This document shows, piece by piece, positions 43,071 through 56,900 of a stretch of DNA of 64,000 bases. The notes beneath the pieces were generated by a model. That model made no database searches. It was not told the origin of the DNA and saw only the letters and a program-made list of their open reading frames with translations. The stretch is taken from NCBI GenBank assembly GCA_036971715.1, contig JAVHJL010000004.1, positions 1,116,001 through 1,180,000 on the forward strand. The letters run 5' to 3'. The stretch comes from Arthrobotrys musiformis. Taxonomy: Eukaryota; Ascomycota; Orbiliomycetes; Orbiliales; Orbiliaceae. The position numbers and the translations under genes were made by a program. Numbering within the stretch: position 1 is the first letter of the stretch; each line of letters opens with the position of its first letter.

Positions 43071-44598
43071 ATGGCGGCCCTTCGACTATCGATATCTACG
43101 AAGCGTGCCTTCGGAAGATTAGCCACCGCTGCCCCCCGAGGTCAATTGACGAGAGTTATCGTCAGACCCGCGAGCACGTCTTCGCAAGCAGCTCAATCGG
43201 CTGAGTTTGAAACCGTAAGATTTTGTCTTTGGTATATTTGCAGCTAGTCGCGGTAATAATTGCTAACCTCGTGATAGACTTCAGCGCAATTCGATGCCAA
43301 AGATGTGATTGCCAAAGAGGCGAATTACATGGTCGCGACGTATTCCCGGCCGAATATAATGTTTGAGAAAGGCGAGGGTTCTTATTTGTAAGAATCTTGA
43401 TATTATACAACAAAGACGTTTAACAAAGTACTATGCTGATATATTGGATTCTTCAATTGATAGATGGGATACAAACCACAAGAAATACCTCGACTTCACA
43501 GCCGGTATCGCCGTCAACTCCCTCGGCCATGCGGACAAAGGCGTCACCAGCGTCATAGCAGAACAAGCCCAAAAGCTCATACACGTCTGCAACCTCTACC
43601 ACAACCCCTGGACCGGCGAGCTCTCCCGTCTCATAATCGACACTACAAAGGCCTCCGGCGCAATGACCGATGCCTCCCGGGTATTCATCTGCAACTCCGG
43701 CAGCGAGGCTAACGAAGCTGCTATCAAATTCGCTCGAAAAGTCGGGAAATCCAGCGGGAATGAGAAGAAGATTGGATTCGTGTCGTTTCATAATTCGTTC
43801 CATGGACGTACTATGGGATCTTTAAGCGCCACGCCGAATGTGAAATACCAGAAACCGTTTGGGCCTATGGTTCCCGGATTTACGTATGGGAATCTTAATG
43901 ATGTAGCTGCGATTCTTGAGTTGGTTACCGAAGATACCTGCGGTGTTATCGTGGAGCCGATCCAAGGTGAAGGAGGGATCCATGCTGCCACTGAAGAGTT
44001 TTTGGTGGCGTTGAAGAAGAGGTGTCAGGAGGTTGGAGCGGTGTTGATATATGATGAGATCCAGTGTGGATTGGGGAGGACCGGGGAGTTATGGGCTCAT
44101 AGTGTTCTGCCGAAGGAGGCACATCCTGATATTATGACTACGGCGAAGGCGCTAGGGAATGGTGTCCCCATCGGAGCTACGATTGTGACAGAGCAGGTTG
44201 CTCAGAAGATCGTTATCGGGGATCACGGAACGACCTTTGGTGGTAACCCGTTGGCAGCGAGGGTGGCGCATCATGTCTTCGGACGGCTATCGTCGAAGGA
44301 GATGTTGAATGAAGTTAAGAGGAAAGGAGAAGTTTTCAGGACCCAATTGGGGAAGATACAGCAGAAGTACCCTGGTTTGATATCAGAGATCAGAGGGAGG
44401 GGGTTGATTATCGGAGTACAGCTGACGAAGGATCCATCAGAGATCGTGACGGAGTGTAGGGATAAGGGATTATTGATCTTAACGGCGGGTAAGGATACGT
44501 TGAGGATTGTACCGCCGTACGTTATTACCGATGAGCAGATTCATCAGGGTTTGGAAATTCTGGATGGTGTTTTGGCAAAGGCTGCGAAGGGGACTTAG
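43071..44598 (+). CDS. ARG8: Acetylornithine aminotransferase, mitochondrial
   Basis: Three exons: 43071..43214, 43278..43387 and 43464..44598, encoding 462 aa. The N-terminus is basic and rich in Ala/Ser/Thr with no acids for the first 40 residues, a mitochondrial presequence. Class-III aminotransferase motifs: YMVATYSRPNIMFEKGEG, FTAGIAVNSLGHA, NLYHNPWTGEL, FICNSGSEANEAAIKFARK, VEPIQGEGGIH, YDEIQCGLGRTG, the PLP lysine in TTAKALGNGVPIGA, and HGTTFGGNPLAARVA. It converts N-acetylglutamate semialdehyde to N-acetylornithine in arginine biosynthesis. Length and motif order match fungal ARG8; the spliced TYLWDTNHKKYLDF junction is the expected family sequence. Confidence 0.95.
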
Positions 44599-45349
44599 GG
44601 TATTCAGGGAGCACATAGAGCATATGGGATTGATAGTCTTGTAATATAAAAATTCTTGCGTTTTGGTATTCACATTTGCTATATTTGGATTGAATTCATT
44701 TATATGATCATACATAAGTTTATAAATTTATAATGACGAACGGGCTTCAGGATATCTTGAGTAGGAGAGCGAGATCTCAAGAGGGAGACGGTTTAAGAAT
44801 AGAATAGTACTTTGCTACTGACTAGATGTAACCCTTTATTATTGAGACGGTCACAGGATCCACCATTCCCCATGTGTGGGCGGGTGAATAGATCTCTTTC
44901 GATATGACCCTCCTTCATGAATTCAGAGTACAGACTTTATAGATGCAGCGCGAGGGCTGGCAGCCAATTAATATACACCTAGCTTGCTTTCAAGATTAGG
45001 AAATACCGCTACGTAATACCATAACTAAATCTTAAAACTATCGCTTCCAGTAAACTAGACATCTTAGCCATAGATACCGAAGTACTCGCTACCTACGTTC
45101 TAAGCCATATTGTAAGGTGCATATGGTCTCGAGGGCCCTCGTTCTTAGCTAAGCTAAGCTAGATGTCGTTTTGTGTTGCGGCTCTGTTCCCAACGTCGCA
45201 CAAGAAAAGAAAAAAGGTTGATGCAAACGTTCGACGCGTCCTTCGCAACTTCATCTTCAACCTCTACTGCCAAAAAAGAACCAATTCTCACCCAAACCGC
45301 CATCGTAATCCTCATCGAACCTACCGACATACCTACAATCTAATATAAA
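44599..45349. other. Intergenic region ARG8 / RVB1
   Basis: AT-rich with no recognised gene. Confidence 0.45.
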
Positions 45350-46878
45350 ATGGTCAACATCAGCGAGGTCCGGGGTAACTCCCGTGAGACCAGAACCGCC
45401 GCGCACACTCATATCAAAGGCCTTGGTCTCCGAGCCGATGGAACACCTGAAAAGGTCGCAGGAGGGTTCGTGGGACAGGAAAAGGCCCGAGAAGTATGTT
45501 TCGTCTACCTATGGCCTTTGTTATACGTATTAGCTCTGACCTGTGTGTTTTGGGGATTTGGTAATAGGCACTAGGCATCGTTGTCGATCTCATCAAATCT
45601 AAAAGTATGGCCGGAAATGCCGTCCTCCTCGCCGGCGGACCAGGTACCGGAAAAACCGCACTCGCGTTAGCAGTCTCGCAAGAACTTGGAACAAAGGTTC
45701 CCTTCAGGCCGATAGTTGGTAGCGAGATATTTTCGACGGAGATCAAGAAGACGGAAGCTTTGATGGAGAACTTCAGACGGGCGATTGGATTACGGGTTAG
45801 AGAGACGAAGGAGGTTTACGAAGGGGAGGTCACAGAATTAACACCAGAGGAGGCGGATAATCCATTGGGAGGGTACGGAAAGACGATTTCGAGCGTGATT
45901 GTGGGCCTGAAGTCCGCGAGAGGAACGAAGAGGTTGAGACTGGACCCCTCGGTCTTCGAGAGCGTCCAAAAGGAAAGAGTCGCCGTGGGAGATGTCGTTT
46001 ACATCGAAGCCAACACTGGAGCAGTGAAGCGGGTCGGGAGGTCCGATGCATACGCCACCGAATTTGATCTCGAGGCCGAAGAATATGTCCCAATTCCCAA
46101 AGGAGAGGTCCACAAGAAAAAGGAAATCGTCCAAGATGTCACTTTGCATGATCTTGATGTTGCAAATGCAAGACCACAAGGCGGACAGGACATCATGAGC
46201 ATGATGGGCCAATTGATGAAGCCGAAAAAGACAGAAATCACGGACAAACTACGGCAGGAAATCAACAAGGTAGTTAACAAATACATCGACCAAGGAATTG
46301 CGGAGCTAGTTCCTGGCGTTCTCTTCATCGATGAGGTAAGTGTTTCCAAATAAAGCATTTTTCTGCACAACTGAAGCGCCGGGTTCTGATTCGTTGTCTG
46401 CTGCTATTTCTAGGTCCACATGCTTGATATTGAATGCTTTACATATCTCAACCGTGCCCTCGAATCGTCGATTTCGCCTATCGTCATCCTCGCTTCCAAT
46501 AGAGGAATGTCTAAAATTCGCGGCACGGAAGACATCGTATCCGCACACGGGATACCACCAGATCTCTTGGACCGTCTGCTCATTGTTCAAACTTTGCCCT
46601 ACAACGCCGAGGAGATCAAAACTATTGTCAAATTGAGGGCAAAGACGGAAGGAATCAATGTTTCCGATAGTGCCCTTGAGAGCATCGCACAACATGGTGT
46701 TAACTCTAGCTTGAGATATGCTCTACAACTGCTTACACCAGCATGGATTTTGGCCAAAGTCGCCGGAAAGCAAGAAGTCACGGAACTCGAAGTGCAGGAG
46801 TGCGAAGATCTCTTTATTGACGTGAAACGCAGCGCTAAAATCGTCGCTGGTGCCGAGCCAAATAGCTTCATCTCCTGA
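45350..46878 (+). CDS. RVB1: RuvB-like AAA+ ATPase 1 (Rvb1/pontin)
   Basis: Three exons: 45350..45493, 45568..46335 and 46414..46878, encoding 458 aa. The start is the family N-terminus (RTAAHTHIKGLGL...AGGFVGQEKARE-ALGIVVDLIKSK). Walker A is GGPGTGKT and Walker B is LFIDE-VHMLDIE, split by the last intron. Sensor 1 is ILASNRG and the C-terminal helix bundle reads DLLDRLLIVQTLPYNAEEI...RYALQLLTPA. Domain II (about 125-290, YIEANTGAVKRVGRSDAYA) is present. Rvb1 forms hetero-hexamers with Rvb2 in INO80, SWR1, R2TP and related complexes. Its length matches orthologues and there are no anomalies. Confidence 0.97.
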
Positions 46879-49800
46879 AGTGGGAGCCAACGAGCGAAGT
46901 GAAAGGCATTTGCATATCGAATGCATATCGAATGCATATTTTTATCGTTGTGATGCGGGGTAATGCTGACGAATTAATGCTTTGTTATTATTTTTATTTT
47001 TATTTTTATTTACTCTTCCGCTCTGATATCTCGCACAAAATTCTGCACGGGTTGGAGTTTTTTTGTGTACTGTGGAGGAACATGTTTATGCGAATCGAAT
47101 GTGGAACTTGAAGAGGAGGCTCTGTAAGCGCCGCGGGCTTTCCTTACCGGCCGTTTGCAGGGAAGATAACACTGTTGCGGCTGTACATAATCGGAATTTC
47201 CTTGCTGTTTTCGCCATTTAGACCGAGGCACTCTAATAGAAAGAAATCGTCCCAGTATTCCTTCAGTGTTTCAGTGTTAGTTGGGATGAGGGGCTGTGGC
47301 GGTGGATTATTCATTCGCATTGACATCTAGAAGCGAATTTTTTGACGGGAAGGTAAAAGCTTAGCCTCCCAACCGCAAAACCGGAAGCCGTGTGATTGAG
47401 ATGGAGGGGTGGGGATCTATGGGAGAGGGGGGAAGGGAAGGAGAGGAAGGAGGGCGGTAGGTGAGAAAGAGGCTCAGTTGTTTCTCGTGGGAAGACACCA
47501 ACGCCATGGTCCAGGGACCAGTCTGATATCACGGCTTGCTGAAGCGAGAATCCGGGGGGGCATCAGATATACGAGGTTGAAATCCGAATGCTCTTCCTTG
47601 CCTGTAATAGGCTGCAAGTTGTCAGACACGACCCCAATATCGGGACACCCACAACCACCACCAGTACCAGTGCGTTCACCACCACCACCCACAAACCCCA
47701 AAAACGCCCTCAATGCAATGCAAAGGGTCCAGTGAACATCGCAGGCGTTGGAAGTTGCATTTGGAGTAGCAGCTGAGGCCGGAGCTGGTTTTCCTTGGCC
47801 AATTAACTAAGAAGAGATGTGATCATTCGGGTATTGGTACCATATATCATGCATATGTGATCTAAAGTTAGCAACTTTGTCGGCGGCAAAGAAGCTTTGA
47901 AGCTAACCCAACATCAACACCAAAAGTCAGTGTCGTCTGTGCCGCATCGACGCTGCGCGCAAGGACCCACCGCCCCAGCACCGCTCACCTCACCTCACTT
48001 TTAGTTAACATGTGCAAAAGCTGAGGGCTTTAGCCAAGGTCTAGGTTTATGATATCGCAATGTATGTAAGGGAAAATATATATATAAAAAAAAATTAAGT
48101 AAAAGCAAATTAGACTAGCTGCGTATGTATGTATTATGTATGTAGAGTCGCTGCAGTTGCTCACTTGACGGATATCGGCAAAAGGAATTTGAATGGGGAT
48201 CGGATCGGACCAAACAGAACATCAAAAAATCACTCATCCAAGCCCGAAATCAACAGTTGGAGAAAATGGGGCAAGCCCCAGGAACTCGGAACCAGACTGG
48301 TCATGATTGTATGCCAGTTTGAAGGCTCAAGGGCTTCCAAGGATTGCATTGAGAGATCGATCTGGATTCCTGACCGTCAACGCAATATTAACGCTCCAAC
48401 ATTAATCAATTGATTGCAGCCAGTTATAATTAGCTATTAGTTCGAGCGTACCCCATATGTATTTCTGTATTATGTATGTATGTTCTATAACAACGATTGG
48501 CTACGGCCATGGCTTCTTCTGCATTTCCATATCACACCGTCACAACCGGATGAAAGATGTGGGTTTCGATAGCCCTGTGGCGGAGTTAAGACTGGACCAG
48601 AGTAGAGCGGCTCTGTTTCCTTTTCGTTTTATCGTCTTCATCGTCGTCTTCTGCCGTCCCTGCCGTCCCATTCGTCTTGATTTCCATGGATCCAACTTTT
48701 TGTTCGACAACAATGTTGGATTCAAATTCGCAATCGATATCGGAACGTTCCCACGTGGCCATGGTTCGCTGTATGTTGCAATACGAACGGCGATTCTTGA
48801 AACATGTGTATTTTACACACTTGCATCTTCTTCCTACACGGCGTCCGAATGTATGTATGTACTACGGAAGTACCTATTTTCGAAATAAAAAAGAGCTAGA
48901 AAAAAAGCTGTGGATCTCAAATGCAAAAGCAAAACGGGCTTGCTTGCTTGCCTGCATTCCAGGGTTCCCCCTGACCTCGGGCTTGCAGTTCGAAAGCTAA
49001 CAGTTCCAAGACCAGTTGAGAAGACCTTGCGGCGAGTCCTCGTCCTGCAGGATGACCTGGAGCAGACCATCTTTCCACTCGCGCAGGGGGCATATATTTC
49101 CTATCTACACATTGCATATACAAAGTGTATACAACTTGATTCCGAAAAAATCCTGATTATAATCGACCCATGTCTACAAAAGGCAAGCTCAAACATTAAC
49201 AGGTGAGCTCGATGCGCAGTTTGGGAGCCCTTCTTCGTATCCAACTTCCTGCAACCCAATTGTGAAGGGCATGGTTAGCCCTACCAAGCTGCACCTCTGC
49301 GGCACAGCAACTAGTGCTAACGTTCTAACAACCAGTTTCGGTTTCTAGAAAAATAATATGATATAGTACACTACAATGCACGGTATTCGCAAACACTATT
49401 GGCTCAATGTCTACGAATATCACATAACTTCGCTGTCAGTTCGAATTTCTGAGATTCCAAGGATGTGGGCTGATTGGGGGTATGATGTTTGGCAGAATTT
49501 CTCGGTCTATATCTCTCCTAGCCCTGTTGAGTGTGCGTCCCGACCCACTTTTTGGTTAATTTACCGACAGTTTGGTACCGACTAGCCTAGCGCGAGACCG
49601 CCAGTGCTATGTATAACAGGTAACCGTTTTCAGGTTGGCCAGAATCAATTTTGCTGCCAGTTGGAATATCTTCCTAATTGCCTAGTTGTCTTGAGAAATA
49701 TACGTCGAGGTTTTAAATTTTTAGCCCATGAACGAACCTTGTGCTCCGCCTACGAGACACCCATCTCAGATCAGGCATCGCCTCCCCAAAGAAAGAAAGA

Positions 49801-51130
49801 AAAAACCACTAAATGATTAACCTTTAATCGCCATTTCACTAAGCATTTACCGCGTCTTGGTTCGTCTATTCGACTGCGGTCTGTGGCCTGAGAATCTTGG
49901 AACAGAAAAAGCAAGAAATAATATCAATCCGTTTCTGCCAAAGCCTGGAAATTGGTTTTCGAATGGGGGTGGTTTCCCGTGACCTCTAGACACACACACT
50001 CACTCACGCACACGGACACACACACATTTAACCAACAGAACGTTGTTATTTCGGCTCAATCATCCTAATTTTGAATGCGAGAGTGCACTGAGACCGAGAG
50101 ATCTTATCAGCCGCGCAGAATCAACGGCTCAGACGTTTATAGCGTTAAAGATAGTGGACAAAAACGTCAGGGACATGCCGCCTTACATTTTACATACACC
50201 GTGGAGATACATACTTATATGTATGCACAAGACCCAAACCGTTATAGCTACTTATACGATTTGCCGTCCGATGACCCGTCTGTTTCGAACACAACCCTTG
50301 GTCCCTCCGGAACGTTGACACAAGCTACGGCCAGTACGTATAGTGCCTACTACAGGCTATTCTGTCTAACACAACCCTACCAAGGTGCACCTCGATCGAC
50401 CAGACCAGGATACAGGCAGCTGCAGCTATAGCTTCCAAGTTCGTCCGTTTTGAGGCGGTTATAGTCAGTCGAGCCTAAGGCTTGTCTCGAACACCCAGTA
50501 AGTTCTCTCGCCTACCACATCGTTTTGGATCTCTCCCTGGCCTCTTCAGTTAAGTGGATAGAAGACGTGGCGTCACTGTGCCTTTACGCGGCACAGCACC
50601 TGCCCTATCCTATCCTATTGCTGTGTACCACCGTATGTTAGAAAGTAGTAGGGAACAGTCTAGTTACTTTTAGCTGTCTTGGGATGACAATTAATAAATT
50701 GGATTCTTACTGACCCGGAAAGGCTTAACATCCAGTGTCGATTTGAGCTCGCACTTACTTTGTGGTGTCTCGCAAAAAAACAAAGGTACACTACATGGCA
50801 CAAGTCGTTGAGAATACAATCGCATTGTTCTATACGAAGGCTGCGGCTTGCCTGCTCCTTTTGGCCCGTTTGTGAGGGCAAAGAAAAAGGCCCAATTTAC
50901 CCACTTCCTAGACCTTTGCTGGAGCCAGGTTTTTCTTTCTCTCCTTTGCCTCGATATTCCCAGATATACTTGCCCTTTGCCATATTGGAAGCCTTCTTCG
51001 ACAATATCAGATTACTTTCTTTCTTTCATGTTAGATACACTGCCCCAGTTTGAATAATCTTCTTCTTTTCTTCTTTACTCCAGTACCTCTTCTCCTTTGA
51101 TGCAAGTTCTTTGATTATTATTACTCTCAG
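46879..51130. other. 4.25-kb gene desert between RVB1 and the HMG-box gene
   Basis: ORFs in this stretch are short, overlap on opposite strands and show no conserved motifs. It includes a CA-rich microsatellite (49989-50026), AT-rich stretches (about 48070-48110) and a pyrimidine-rich zone just before 51131. A long regulatory or 5' leader region of the developmental-type HMG gene is a reasonable reading. Confidence 0.4.
49989..50026 (+). repeat. CA-rich microsatellite
   Basis: An imperfect (CA)n run with CACTCACTCACG interruptions in non-coding DNA. Confidence 0.85.
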
Positions 51131-53571
51131 ATGGGGTATATATTCGCTCAGTTGTTCGATAATTCTCACCAGAATTCTACTATACCCCCTTCAGAATATA
51201 TCAGTCACAGTCAATCGCACGATATACGACCCCAGGAATACTATAAATTCCCAAAACCCTATCGACCATCGCCCGCATTCGCGAATGGAATGCCACCTAG
51301 AAGCATACAACCGAAAGAGGCATCAGAATCTCAAATGTCTTCGTCTCTCTCGATTACACCTCCGGCGCACATTTGTCTATGCCAGCCCACGCCGAAGATT
51401 CCACGGCCTAGAAATGGTAAACTGCGAGCTCCTCTATCCCCAAGCTTTAAGCTCAAGCAAACAAAATCTTCCCCCCCTGCATATCTACCTGTTGTGATAC
51501 CTTTTTTCTACTATCTGGGGAGACCCAGTTGAGCTAATGAAGGAGCGCTAACCTGGGTTTCCCAATGTTGGATTTTTGTTTCCAACAGCATTCATCTTGT
51601 TCCGCCAACATCATCATTCCGCTGTCATGGCTCAGAACCCTGGCAAATCGAATCCTGGAATCTCGAAGATCATCGGCGACATGTGGAAAAATGCGACAGA
51701 AGACACACGGAAAGAATGGCAGAATCACGCTGACGTAAGTGTGGACCCCGTGCTCAATGGAGCTCGTCGTTCTATAACATTCTTCATTTCTTCCTGCATA
51801 CGCGCGCAAATTTTAAAACTAGAAACTTTGATCACGGAGCTGAATAGAAATCTTGTTATTGCCATAATAGGAAGAAAAACGGCAACATATGGCTAGATAT
51901 CCGGACTATCGGTACCAGCCTCGACGGTCGAACAAGAGGGGAACCAGCGCAGGCTCTACTCGAAGTCCTAATGACTCGGCCGGCGAACCCTCGCGGTGCT
52001 CGAGATGTGGTGGCAGAACTGGTGCCTATTCGATGACGGATTATCCTGTTCTGCCCGTCCCAACAGTGACAGCGCCTTCGGTGTCTGGTGGGCCGTCTAG
52101 AAGCGGTTCTATACACGGTCTACTAGGCCCGTCATCGTCGCCTTTTGGTCGACAGCCCAGCCCAGGAGAACACAAACGGAAACGAAGCGATGAAGTGGGT
52201 TACCACCATGGAGCAGAAGCTCTATTGCAACTTGGCTCGCATGAACGAGACTATCCATCTAGAAGTATGGCTCCTCCCACCTCCACTACTATCACCACTA
52301 CCACAAAATCTCCAGCTCCACCTAAAAGAGACAAAATGATGGATACAAGCCCACCGCGGTCCTTGAAGAGGAGACGGATAAGTAAAAATATTACTGTAAA
52401 AGAAGAGAAAGATGTACCTGTGAAAGATGCACAAAACAACATGCTCCCTCCTCTCACAAGTTCTATCAACCTTAATGTTAACGCAATTACGTCTCGGACA
52501 GCTACATCTCCAGCTATGAGCTACCAAAGTGACCTCCCGCTTGCAGGGGACAGGCGTGCCTCCGACCCGGCGAGCTATCGCCAATTCCAACAACGACATG
52601 AAACATCGCCATTCGCTACAGATTATCTGGAGCCTCACCACTACTCCAGTCCACAGATGCATATGCAGCAAAGAAATCCAACAGCGACAGACCGTCAGCA
52701 GCCAACAAGCTCAACACCAACATTGCCGGGTGTCGAAAAAATCCAACAAATACAACGAATCACAAGACCGTTATCGAATCGAACCCTCGCATCATCTGCC
52801 GGTGGCCCCGGCCAACCACCATTGCCATCCTCAACATTGGGAAGAACGTTCTTGATATCGGTAGAAGTTGGAGATAATAGACTAGCTGCAGAGCTCTCAT
52901 TCATTCTACATACCGAACTTCTGGAACGGTTCAGAACTGTTGGAGTCCACCAACTTATGGATATCAACGAATGGCGACAATTCCTACACCATTCTAACGC
53001 AGGCGCCGCAGGTCCCGAGGATTTGGCTTCGGACTATCTTCGTGCCGTTGCTGCGGCCAGGCGACAGTTTGAAGCTATAGTTGTGAATGCTGCGGCTGCG
53101 CACGAACATAGTGGCAGCGGAGAGGGGGTAGGGGGACTAACTTCGGGTTCTTCCGTGCCTTCAACTGCCTCGCTGTGGGATCAACGGGACCACAGACAAC
53201 CGTTAGGCCCCCCAGGAGCGCAGTTTAGGGCGCCGCAGCCTATTATTTCGATTTTACAGCAGTATATACTTACGCATTCGGCGACTGCTAGAAGACGGCT
53301 CTCTCCGAATGGAAATGTGAGCCCTGTCTACACTTCGGAATGGTGCATTGACGTTTGGCGGGGGAGTCCTCGGCCCAATGTTACTATAACCGTCAGGTCC
53401 GATGACCCAATGGGCTTGGTTCAAGTTGAGGATCCGGCGCTTGGGTTAATCAGTATTCCTTCACCCACTGGGAATGCAAGTTTAGGCGGGAAGCCATGGA
53501 AGTCGCCAGTTATTAGAAGGTTAGCATTTGAAATTACTGAGTTTATTACAAGTCGATATGGGAGCATTTGA
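51131..53571 (+). CDS. HMG-box (MATA_HMG-type) transcription factor
   Basis: Three exons: 51131..51416, 51589..51734 and 51871..53571, encoding 710 aa. The HMG box spans about residues 89-161 and is built across both introns: KIPRPRN-AFILFRQHHHSAV, NPGKSNPGISKIIGDMWKN, then TRKEWQNHADEEKRQHMARY, and PDYRYQPRRSNKR. The IPRPRNAFILFRQ start and PDYRYQPRR end are those of the fungal mating-type-like HMG group (Ste11, Rfg1/Rox1-like and Podospora PaHMG regulators). The remainder is Ser/Pro/Gln-rich and disordered, with a basic KRRRISK patch. A folded-looking C-terminal module (about 480-710: RTFLISVEVGDNRLAAELSF, later EWCIDVWRGSPRPNVTITVR) has no name I can give. The length of the upstream desert fits a regulated developmental gene. 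It is not flanked by APN2 or SLA2, so this is not evidence for the MAT locus. Confidence 0.88.
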
Positions 53572-53945
53572 ATTTTGGTTGCTTTTTTTCCCTAGTTATG
53601 CTGTTTGATAATGTTTACTGCAAGTTTCCTACTATCTCTACACTATATTATGTTTCGTTGTTCCTTTTTACGTATATGCTTGCTCATTATTTCCTTGGTC
53701 TGTACTTTACACATTCTTTATGGGTTATAGATAGGGTTTTGGGATGTAAATATGTGTATTTATTTTCAGTACGTTTTACTATGGGGCATGTACGGACGTC
53801 TATTCGCGATCAACTATTTCTAAATGGTTATGGTTATCTATTGACCACATTTGTATATACCGCTCTATCTCTTGAAGAGCCTGTCAAACAACTTTTCCTC
53901 CTATGATCCTCCCCAATACCAATCATCCCCTTCAAACCGCAGCAA
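53572..53945. other. Convergent 3' intergenic region, HMG-box / MGS1
   Basis: AT-rich sequence between the two stops. No gene is seen. Confidence 0.5.
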
Positions 53946-56900
53946 CTAATCCAATCCTCCAAACTTTCCCAATATCCCAGGGTCCTCCATTCCTTCAAGC
54001 TCCCCAGCCCACGATCCTTCATCCGCATAAGCCTCCTCATCAATTTTAGTCCCCAAATCGATATCTTCCAAGAACTTCCTCCCAATAAGCCTCTCAGGCA
54101 AATACTCCTGTTTCACAATCCCGTCCACGTAGTTTGGGGGATACTTGTATTCTTTCCCGTACCCCAATGTTTTCATTAGAGTAGTTGGAGCGTTGCGTAG
54201 GTGGCTGAGCGGGTGTGTACAATACAAAAAAACGGGTGTTTTTTTTTGTTAATGTTAGCAATTGTAACCGATGATGAGGGTAGCAGGGGTGTTCGTTGAA
54301 TGCAAAGAAAAGGGTGCGCATGTACATGTACATGAATGGGGTGAATCGGTTTGAGATAATGAGACGGAAAAAGCTATCATTTTTTTTCTTTCTGTATTTT
54401 CTTTTTTATCTTTCTTATTGTTTTTTTTGGGGCGTGATTCTTTTTCGTCTTGTCTCTCATGCTCGTGAGCTTGCAAGGCCAAGGGAAGATGAGGGGTTGG
54501 GTGGTTAAGCATATTGTGAGCAGGTTGCGCAACTGCCTAAGCTAATCCGATCTGTAGACGCTAGAGAAGCTAGCTAATACAAAGCACTAGCTATGGCCCG
54601 GCCTTCTAAGCTTCTTGCTGTGCCGTATCGTCGCGAAAACCAAAAAGTGGAGCCCCAAACCCAAACCTCCAAAAAAAAAAAAAAAAAAGGAAGGAAGGAA
54701 GGAAAGAACGACCCGCATAAACATGAGATGAGAAACAAAACAGATTTAGGCAGCAGGGCCGATGAAGAGGGGAAGGGGCGTTCGAACAATGCAAGAGAAA
54801 CGAGAAAAAAGGGTATAATTCAGTTTTCTTTCTTAGCACGTACAGAGGGATTGGAGCGCTGGCAGCCTCGGGATCGGACTGCAAGAGCGCCAACACATTG
54901 TTGAGACCCCGGTAGGCTCGGGTTGACTTTTTTGCGAGACAGAGCGCCACGGTACCTAAAGTAAAAGAATGGGTAATACAGGCTCTGTTAGGAACCGCCT
55001 CAAACCGGACGCCATGTATTGTTCTTGTGGGGGATAATGGGCATTACAATGGGCGAGGTTGATTCTGTTATCAGAAGGTCCAAGTCAGTCAGCCCAATGG
55101 GTCCTTTTTTTAGAGACATCGCATGGTTGCACAAGCTTGGGGCACGACAGCGGTAAATTACCTCGCTTCAGGCATTCCAACGTTCTGGACGGCAAAATGC
55201 GTTGCCGTAGCCAGCGGGAGCAAAGTGTCTTGGAAACGAAAAAAATATCAGTCAATCGTGAATCAAATTTGTGATAGTGCCAAGTCGATAGGTGCTATCT
55301 GGCCGGTATCAATTTGCGAAGAAATGAGGCTTACTATCTGCTAATCCGATATCTTCACTAGCCATGACCATCATCCTGCGTGATATGAATAACGGGTCTT
55401 CGCCACTTGATTCAGAACGTTAAGTCAAGGTCTCATCTGGGATCGTGTGCAACTCCCCGCGACAACGATGGTGACTTACCTCTCGATCATTCGGCCGAGG
55501 TAATATAACGCTGCATCTGGGCTATCAGGGGATAATTAGCATCGTATAGTTCGCAATTGTGAATCTAAATTAAGAAAAATATGGTCTCCTACTCATTACC
55601 CCGCACACTCTTGTGGAAGGCGGAGATCGTATCATAATGGCCATCTCCTTGCCTGTCGTAAACTAGTGTCTTTGTTAACGCTTTCTTCAGATCTTCTTGC
55701 GTAAATCCCTGATCCGATCCGGTTGGATGTTGGGAGGCGAGCTGAATTGATATTTCTAAAAGGTTTAAGGCCGTTCTAGCATCACCAGAAGCAAACTCGG
55801 CGAGGTAAGTTAATAGCTTGTCATCCAATAGCGGCGGAATGTCACGTTGTTCCGGAAACTCTGTTAATAAAGCTCGATGTAGGATCTTGAGCGTTGAATC
55901 TGTGGTTAGAGGTTTCAGTGTGAAAACCCTGCAGCGGGACAGAAGTGCGGATTGAACTTTGAATGAGGGGTTTTCTTCACACGATTACGTATCAGCTGAG
56001 TGAAACTGACTATGATCGGATCGTAGCGATGGCAGCCTTACCAGTCGTAGCCCCGATCCTGAGATCAGACCACCGAATTGTCAATATACACGTTCGAAGC
56101 TCGGTCCATCGGAGATCGATCGAAGTACTCACAAAATGATCTGACCGCTCTCAACTGGTGCCACTGGAATTGCGGGCCGATGTTAGCACTGCAACTTGAC
56201 TAAGACATAATTTGATAAAAAACTTACAAAATACATCTTGTTGTGTCTAACTTCAATCCCTATTAGCTTCAAACCCTTTGCTTTGACCACCAGCCGCCCA
56301 ATTCTCAGGTATGGAAAACAACATTACCTTTGTAAACCTATGGATCTCATCGATGAACAGGATAGTCTTCCTTCCCAGCAAGCTTAGCTCGCTTTTCGCC
56401 TGTTCAAAAATCTTCTTGCAATCTGCAATATTATTGGTCGTGCCAGATAGCTCCACAAACCGAGCCTTTGTACTCGCTGCTATCGTTCTAGCAATAGTAG
56501 TTTTTCCGCACCCCGGACCACCCCAAAGAATCATACTCTTAACGGAGTCGGACTCGATCATTCGGCGGAGTATACCATTAGGACCAACGAGATCTTGGCC
56601 AAAGATATTGTCAAGAGTATTTGGGCGAACACGTTCGGCTAGCGGCATCACCGAGCGCGCCGAGGTCTTCTGGCGTTTAGCGGCCGGCGACTCCGGATCC
56701 GCATCATCCACAAACGATTTGTTAAAACTGACATTCCCACTACCACCTGAATCCGGTTTTTTGGAGTCATGACCTGATCCTTGAAACGGCAGCGAGAATG
56801 TTCTCTTTTGTTGAGATTGTTGTGATTGCTTGGAAGCTGGCGACGACGAGCCAAACCAATCTTTGCCTCCCGCTGGACTCGAGTTTATTGTCGAGCGCCC

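Noticed and set aside
50075..50431. 118-codon ORF in the desert upstream of the HMG gene as a protein gene
   Set aside because: It overlaps another frame of similar length, starts in a CA-rich region and shows no conserved motif; it could at most be a leader ORF.
51131..53571. HMG-box gene as the mating-type locus (MAT1-2)
   Set aside because: The protein is much longer than MAT1-2-1, and the usual flanking genes APN2 and SLA2 are absent; it fits the broader MATA_HMG-type regulator group instead.
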